DNA of 64,000 bases, taken from positions 930,001 through 994,000 of the forward strand of contig NZ_CDME01000002.1 in assembly GCF_000826545.1 (NCBI RefSeq). Direction: 5' to 3'. Shown piece after piece: positions 59,612 to 64,000 of the stretch. The stretch comes from Kibdelosporangium sp. MJ126-NF4. GTDB lineage: Bacteria > Actinomycetota > Actinomycetes > Mycobacteriales > Pseudonocardiaceae. Both the position numbers and the translations under genes were made by a program. The first letter of the stretch is position 1, and each line of letters opens with the position of its first letter. A model generated the notes under the pieces. That model searched no databases and was not told where the DNA came from. It worked only from the letters and a program-made list of their open reading frames with translations.

Positions 59612-60253
59612 GTGTTCTCCATCCTTGACCCCACCGTGGTCCAGCAGCGTGACAACGGACGGCCCATGCTCGTCTGGGCGCTTCCGCTCGGCACCCGAGC
59701 GATCTCGACCGGAGTCGTGGGCGGCGGCATCGGCGCGTGCGAGTGGATCGTCAACGTCAGGGTGGAGTACGAGTACCACCGCGACCCCGTCGACCACCTC
59801 ACCGGTCTGGCGGCCGAATGGAACCTCACCGGCCCCGGTACGGGCCTGCTCACGGCGGCGCGGCTGAGGGACTTCACGACCGGCAGCGACGCCGACGCCG
59901 AATGTGTCACCAGTGTGGGACTGACGCACCCGGTGTTCGCGGCGGCCCCGGCCGAGGGCACCGGCTGGACGCCGGGAACCATCAACACCGTCTGCTGGGT
60001 GCCGGTGGGTCTCGGTGACGCGGCGCTGGTCAACAGCGTCGTCACGGCGACCGAGGCCAAGGCACAGGCCCTGCGCGACGCCGGAGTGGCGGGGACAGGC
60101 ACGCCGAGCGACGCGATCGTCGTCTGCTGCCCGGATCAGGGCAGCGAACTCTACGGCGGGCCGCGCTCACAGTGGGGACAACGCCTGGCCAACGCCGTCT
60201 ACCAGGCCACGTACGCGGGCGCGGTGCAATGGCTGCGGAAAGCGGGGGAGTGA
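59612..60253 (+). CDS. cbiZ: CbiZ-like adenosylcobinamide amidohydrolase
   Basis: A 213-residue protein starting at GTG 59612. It matches the adenosylcobinamide amidohydrolase family in its core (GTINTVCWVPVGLGDAALVN, SVVTATEAKAQALRDAGVAG, TGTPSDAIVVCCPDQGSELY). CbiZ removes the aminopropanol side of adenosylcobinamide so that the corrinoid can enter the de novo route. No other cobalamin gene is near, so it would act as a stand-alone salvage enzyme. The stop is 75 bases before the thioredoxin gene, and the two may be cotranscribed. Confidence 0.82.
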   Translation: MFSILDPTVVQQRDNGRPMLVWALPLGTRAISTGVVGGGIGACEWIVNVRVEYEYHRDPVDHLTGLAAEWNLTGPGTGLLTAARLRDFTTGSDADAECVTSVGLTHPVFAAAPAEGTGWTPGTINTVCWVPVGLGDAALVNSVVTATEAKAQALRDAGVAGTGTPSDAIVVCCPDQGSELYGGPRSQWGQRLANAVYQATYAGAVQWLRKAGE

Positions 60254-60327
60254 CCTGCGCCGCGTGTGGAACACCACGGCGTCTCGCTGTGTTGAACGCG
60301 GGAGAGCCCGAGCAGAAGGAGATCGCG

Positions 60328-60690
60328 GTGGCGACAGTGGAGCTGACCGAGCAGAACTTCGACGAGGTCGTGAGCGCCCCTGGCATGGTGCTCGTCGACT
60401 TCTGGGCGTCCTGGTGTGGCCCGTGCCGCCAGTTCGCTCCTGTCTATGAGAGCGCGTCGGAGGCGCACGAGGACGTCACGTTCGGCACCGTCGACACCGA
60501 GGCGCAGGTGGCGCTCGCTCAGGCGTTCGGGATCTCCTCCATTCCCACGCTGATGGCCGTGCGGGACGGCGTCGTGGTGTACGCGCAGCCCGGCGCGTTG
60601 CCCGCGCCCGCGCTCGAGGACCTGATCGGCAAGGTCAAGGAACTCGACATGGACGAGGTCCGGGCGTCCGCCACCCAGGAGCAGGCGTAG
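60328..60690 (+). CDS. trxA: Thioredoxin
   Basis: A 120-residue thioredoxin with the active site WASWCGPCRQFAPVYESAS and the cis-proline region FGISSIPTLMAVRDG. It reduces disulphides of cytoplasmic proteins. GTG 60328 has AAGGAG 6 bases before it, which decides the start. An upstream in-frame extension from GTG 60250 would add a CAACG pair like that of TrxC, but only one of the two Cys pairs of TrxC is present, so it is not adopted. Confidence 0.93.
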   Translation: MATVELTEQNFDEVVSAPGMVLVDFWASWCGPCRQFAPVYESASEAHEDVTFGTVDTEAQVALAQAFGISSIPTLMAVRDGVVVYAQPGALPAPALEDLIGKVKELDMDEVRASATQEQA

Positions 60691-60718
60691 TCGATCATCC
60701 TGCCATTAGGTTGGTGGG

Positions 60719-61588
60719 GTGACCGTCTACGACGCCCTGGCGGCTCTGGCCGCCGGAAACCCCGACCAGGCCAGGAAAGCACTCGACGATCCGGCGCCAC
60801 GGCACCCGCTGTTGCGGGGCGCGTTGGCCACGTATCTCGAGGGGGACGCCTCGGAGTCCGTCTACCACCAACCGGCGGCCTTCGAGGCGTTCATCGACGG
60901 CGGCGGCAACATCCCGCTGTATGACGCCGTCAGCGGCGCGCTGGCCGAGCAGTACCGCGCGCACGGCGTGACGTCCCTGGTCGACGTCGGCTGCGGCAAC
61001 GGCAGGGCGCTCATCCCCGCGCTCGCGGCAACCCCGATCCCGGCTGTCACGCTGGTCGAACCGTCGCAGGCGCTGCTGGACACCGCCGTCGCGCGGTTGG
61101 GCGACCAGCAGGTGACTCCGGTGCCGAGCACCGCGGACGTCTTCGCCAACGGCCTGCACGAGGACGCTCGGTTCGACTTGGCGGAATCCACCTTCGCGCT
61201 GCACACCATGCCGCACGAGGACCGCTCGGCCGTTCTCGCCGCGTTGCGCCCCCACGTCGACCGGTTCGTGGTCGTGGAGTTCGACGTGCTCGACCAGAGC
61301 CCGGAGGACCGGCGGACACTGCTCGCGGACACCTACGAACGGGGCATCGCCGAGTACGACAGCGACCGTGACCTGGTCGCCCAGGGCTTCCTGATGCCCG
61401 TGCTGACCGGCCAACTCGCGCCGGGCGCGGTGCGCAGCACGTGGGAACAGCCCATGCGGGCATGGGTGGAGCAGTTCACCGCGTGCGGTTACCAGGGCGT
61501 GCGGGCGGAGATCCTCATCGACTACTGGGCGGCGCCGTCCTTCCTGCTGAGCGCGCGCGGCGGCCAGGCCCAGCAAGAGGCCCAGTAA
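60719..61588 (+). CDS. SAM-dependent class I methyltransferase
   Basis: A 289-residue protein starting at GTG 60719. It contains motif I SLVDVGCGNGRALIPALAAT, an acidic post-I position in VTLVEPSQALLDTAV, and AESTFALHTMPHEDRSAVLA. The N-terminal 70 residues (YDALAALAAGNPDQARKALD) resemble a helical lid. The substrate is not indicated; small-molecule methyltransferases of this shape are common in actinomycetes. It follows the thioredoxin gene by 28 bases and converges on the Uma2 gene. Confidence 0.85.
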   Translation: MTVYDALAALAAGNPDQARKALDDPAPRHPLLRGALATYLEGDASESVYHQPAAFEAFIDGGGNIPLYDAVSGALAEQYRAHGVTSLVDVGCGNGRALIPALAATPIPAVTLVEPSQALLDTAVARLGDQQVTPVPSTADVFANGLHEDARFDLAESTFALHTMPHEDRSAVLAALRPHVDRFVVVEFDVLDQSPEDRRTLLADTYERGIAEYDSDRDLVAQGFLMPVLTGQLAPGAVRSTWEQPMRAWVEQFTACGYQGVRAEILIDYWAAPSFLLSARGGQAQQEAQ

Positions 61589-61591
61589 AGG

Positions 61592-62146
61592 TCAGTAGGG
61601 CGTGACCAGGTCCTCCGGGACCAGCGTCATCGGATAGGGATCGGTGAGCGTGATCCTGTCGGTGCCCCTGGCCTCCGCGGCCAGGGTGTAGCCGTCGCCC
61701 GCCAGCGCGTAGCAGGAGATGCTGGGCGTGCGCGGGTCGAGCAGCCAGTAGTACGGGCACCCGGCCGTGGCCAGCCGTGCCGGTTTCAGGAAGCGGTCGA
61801 TGTGCTCGCTCGACGGCGAGACCACTTCGACCACCAGTTCCGGGGCGCCGATGAGCGCGCGTTCGGTGAACGCCTCCCGTCTGCCGACCACCACGTCCGG
61901 GATCAGCACGGTGTCGTCGTTGAGCCACACATCCACCGGGGCGGGCAGCGCCTCGCAGCCCGCCGGGCACACTCTCGCCAACGCAGCCAGCACGCGAGCG
62001 ACCGCTCGCTGGTGCAGCGGACGCGGTGACGGGCTCATGATCAGTGTTCCGTCGACCAGTTCGTAGCGGTGACGTTCATCGGTGATCGACTCCAGATCCC
62101 GGCGGGTGAGGGGCTCGTCGTGGGAGAACGCCGGTAGTGCCTCCAT
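61592..62146 (-). CDS. Uma2-family (DUF820) endonuclease-fold protein
   Basis: A 184-residue protein of the Uma2 family. The restriction-endonuclease-like core shows LIPDVVVGRREAF, APELVVEVVSPSSEHIDRFL and LATAGCPYYWLLDPRTPSIS, giving the D-ExV-K/W pattern of the family. The biological role of Uma2 proteins is not settled; they are abundant in actinomycetes and cyanobacteria. The start is ATG 62146. It is not clearly in an operon. Confidence 0.88.
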   Translation of the reverse strand: MEALPAFSHDEPLTRRDLESITDERHRYELVDGTLIMSPSPRPLHQRAVARVLAALARVCPAGCEALPAPVDVWLNDDTVLIPDVVVGRREAFTERALIGAPELVVEVVSPSSEHIDRFLKPARLATAGCPYYWLLDPRTPSISCYALAGDGYTLAAEARGTDRITLTDPYPMTLVPEDLVTPY

Positions 62147-62454
62147 GCTGCCCTCACCGTGTCGCGAGACGGGAACTGTCCCCGCAAGCCTAGGGACTTA
62201 CCCGGTGTATCGCGAACGGCCGTGTCCGGCCGCGCACACCCCGAACGACCCGACCAGCCCGTTTCGTGTTGCGACGGTTGTCACACCCCGGAATCACGGC
62301 GTTCCCCGCATGACACAGATGGTCCAGTACAGGGATGTTGTTACGCCGTACGAGCGAAAAGTGGAAATTGTTCTCGGCGATAACAACGGGCATTCTCGTG
62401 GACACTCGTGATCCACTGAACGGACACTGTTTCGCCGAGGACTGCATCACGGTA
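62147..62454. other. Intergenic region
   Basis: These 308 bases lie between the TIGR04141 gene stop and the Uma2 start, both on the minus strand. No convincing gene or clear repeat is seen. It should hold the Uma2 promoter. Confidence 0.5.
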
Positions 62455-64000
62455 TCAGTGGATGACGTGGACGTGTACGGGTATTCCGTATGTCGTGAGT
62501 GTCGTCCACGCCGACACGAGCGACGAACGCGCGAACGTGAACAGCGTGTCCGGGGTCAGCAATCGGTCCGACCGGTGGATCGCGTACACGATCGCCGACG
62601 GCCGGTGACCGAGCTGAGCAGCCCGTTCAGCGGACTGCCCGGCGATGAGCGCGGTGAAGTCCTGCCACGCGACCGGATCGGTCAGCGTTTCCGCCGCGAC
62701 CAGTCCCTGGGCGAACAAATGGCTCAGCGGAGCCGACCCTGTTCGCGAGCTGGTCCGTTTCACGTGCACCAGCTCATTGCCGGGACCGAGCAGATCGCAC
62801 GCTTCGAAACCACGCCGGTGCGCCCGGGTGAACACCAGTTTCTTGTCCATCAGGAGAAAACGCGGATCGGTCCGCGCCACATACCGGTTGTAGGTGTCTT
62901 CGCTCGGCGTGGGATCGTTCGGGTGAACCCGTGAGTCGTTCCACGCGGGCAGCGCCCAGTTCGGCGCGTGCGAGAATGCCCGTTCGGTGACGGAACGCAC
63001 GTGCCGCAGGTATTCCTCGCCGAGTTCGTACCATTCACCGTCCAGCAGGACGCATCGTGTGCCCTCGTGTTCGACCTCCGCGGCGATCCAGTGCAACGCC
63101 GGGACGTCGCCGCCCACGCTCTGCCCGTGCTCGTCGTAACCGGCGATCCGGCCCGTCCGCAGGGCGTCCAGCCGCCCGGTCGACAGCGGGTCCAGCAGCG
63201 GACTCGTCAGGTCCGCCAGCGTCAGGTCCGGGGTGTCGATCCGCGTGCCGTTGATCCGGCCCCGGAAGTGGTCGGCCGCGGGTCCGTCGTGATACCTGGC
63301 CGGGTAGGCGATCCCGACCTCGCCGTGGCCATCCGCACCGGCCAGCAGGCCGAGCACGGCCCGTTCGAGCGCCGCGCGGCGCTCGTCGTGCGGCGGGATC
63401 CGCCGCACCCACGTCAGCGGCTGCAACCGCGGATCGACCGCGTTGCCGCGCAGAATCCTCGTGATCGCGGCCAGATCCGCGGCCAGTCCGTCGCCGTCAC
63501 TGCTCAACGGCATCCGCACGCCGTCGCCGAACTCCAGCCGCAGCCGGAAGTTGTGGCGGTGACGCATCCGCCGCACGTGCGTCAGCTCGACCGGGAGCTC
63601 CGCGCGCACGTACCCGGTCAACTGCCGGACCAGTTCGGCGTGCTCGCGCAACCCGAACGCCCACAGTCCCTGCCCGCCCGGCACGGAACTGCGGTCCACT
63701 CGCGACCGGGCGCTCAACGCCCACCGGGTGATCTGGCGGATCTCGTCGGGATCCAGCACCCGTACCGCGAACCGCAGGCCGAAGTCCCGGTCGATCCTGC
63801 TGTCCCGGATCAACCGCCAGCCCTGCCCGAACGTGACCGCGTACACCTCGGTTCCACTCCGGACGAACAACGCGGCGGACGCCGTGCGACTGCGGAAGTC
63901 CAGGTCCGTTCCGGTCAGGCTGCGCACCATCGCGCCCCACTCGACCGGGTCGTCCTCGGACAGTCCGGCCACGAGAAGCGCGGGCAGGCCGCCGACAACC
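62455..64000 (-). CDS. TIGR04141/DUF6119-family protein (partial)
   Basis: The frame stays open to the right edge, so the N-terminus is missing; about 515 residues are present. Landmarks fit the sporadically distributed TIGR04141/DUF6119 family: VYAVTFGQGWRLIRDSRIDR then DFGLRFAVRVLDPDEIRQIT, GRINGTRIDTPDLTLADL, RCVLLDGEWYELGEEYLRHV, and a C-terminal VHVKRTSSRTGSAPLSHLFA then QGLVAAETLTDP. The last part resembles a restriction-endonuclease-like core (E and VK). The family is patchily distributed and has been noted near defence genes, but its activity is not known. GTG 63972 should not be taken as the start, as family similarity extends beyond it. Confidence 0.75.
   Translation of the reverse strand, partial: VVGGLPALLVAGLSEDDPVEWGAMVRSLTGTDLDFRSRTASAALFVRSGTEVYAVTFGQGWRLIRDSRIDRDFGLRFAVRVLDPDEIRQITRWALSARSRVDRSSVPGGQGLWAFGLREHAELVRQLTGYVRAELPVELTHVRRMRHRHNFRLRLEFGDGVRMPLSSDGDGLAADLAAITRILRGNAVDPRLQPLTWVRRIPPHDERRAALERAVLGLLAGADGHGEVGIAYPARYHDGPAADHFRGRINGTRIDTPDLTLADLTSPLLDPLSTGRLDALRTGRIAGYDEHGQSVGGDVPALHWIAAEVEHEGTRCVLLDGEWYELGEEYLRHVRSVTERAFSHAPNWALPAWNDSRVHPNDPTPSEDTYNRYVARTDPRFLLMDKKLVFTRAHRRGFEACDLLGPGNELVHVKRTSSRTGSAPLSHLFAQGLVAAETLTDPVAWQDFTALIAGQSAERAAQLGHRPSAIVYAIHRSDRLLTPDTLFTFARSSLVSAWTTLTTYGIPVHVHVIH

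Noticed and set aside
60250..60327. N-terminal extension of thioredoxin with a CAACG pair (TrxC-like)
   Set aside because: TrxC needs two Cys pairs and only one is present. The GTG at 60328 has a well-spaced AAGGAG.

Overview
The window is high-GC DNA with GTG starts and tightly packed genes. Its gene families (DUF5753, DUF2637, DUF5997, BTAD regulators, a GylR-type glycerol regulator) point to a filamentous actinomycete, most likely Pseudonocardiaceae. That assignment is inferred from families, not from a database match.

The window has two halves joined at a tRNA-Leu(GAG) gene (39369-39452, minus strand). Left of it lies an integrated mobile region. At the tRNA are an AbrB-like protein, a tyrosine integrase and a DUF2637 membrane protein. 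Further left are remnants of recombinases and insertion sequences, two AT-richer genes of unknown function (33838-35931), and an esterase. Then comes a conjugation operon read leftward (31549-19670): sigma-like regulator, pilin-like protein, PrgI-like protein, VirB4 ATPase, VirB6-like membrane protein, a frameshifted accessory protein, an NlpC/P60 hydrolase, a GP88-like protein, a VirD4 coupling ATPase and a replication-relaxation protein. Most of these overlap by ATGA/GTGA, so they look like one translationally coupled unit. Left of this is a broken IS1634/IS4-like element with cargo (16575-19476).

From 1 to 16 kb the genes are accessory and regulatory. There is an XRE-DUF5753 regulator with an unknown partner, an XRE-TPR regulator, and three coupled small genes facing an HTH protein plus PP2C phosphatase pair across a shared repeat operator. 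A DUF4365-STAND-TPR protein (candidate anti-phage sensor/effector) lies between a decayed and an intact copy of the same transporter sequence. The intact copy is an MFS transporter fused to a degenerate GGDEF domain. HxlR and BTAD regulators and two Cys-pair proteins follow. The left end of the element is not visible, so how much of this belongs to it is uncertain.

Right of the tRNA the sequence looks like ordinary chromosome: an M20 peptidase; GntR regulator and MHS transporter; an acyl-CoA catabolic operon (family III CoA-transferase with a frameshift, acetoacetate-decarboxylase family, hydroxyacyl-CoA dehydrogenase, acyl-CoA dehydrogenase) with a LysR regulator; a DUF5997/headless-LysR pair; and a glycerol regulon. 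In the regulon, GylR-type IclR plus a glycerol kinase-hemerythrin fusion face glpF-glpK-glpD across an operator palindrome. Then come an RTX-repeat exoprotein, MarR/DoxX, an EF-hand protein, a CbiZ-like amidohydrolase, thioredoxin, a methyltransferase, an Uma2-family protein and a truncated TIGR04141/DUF6119 protein at the right edge.
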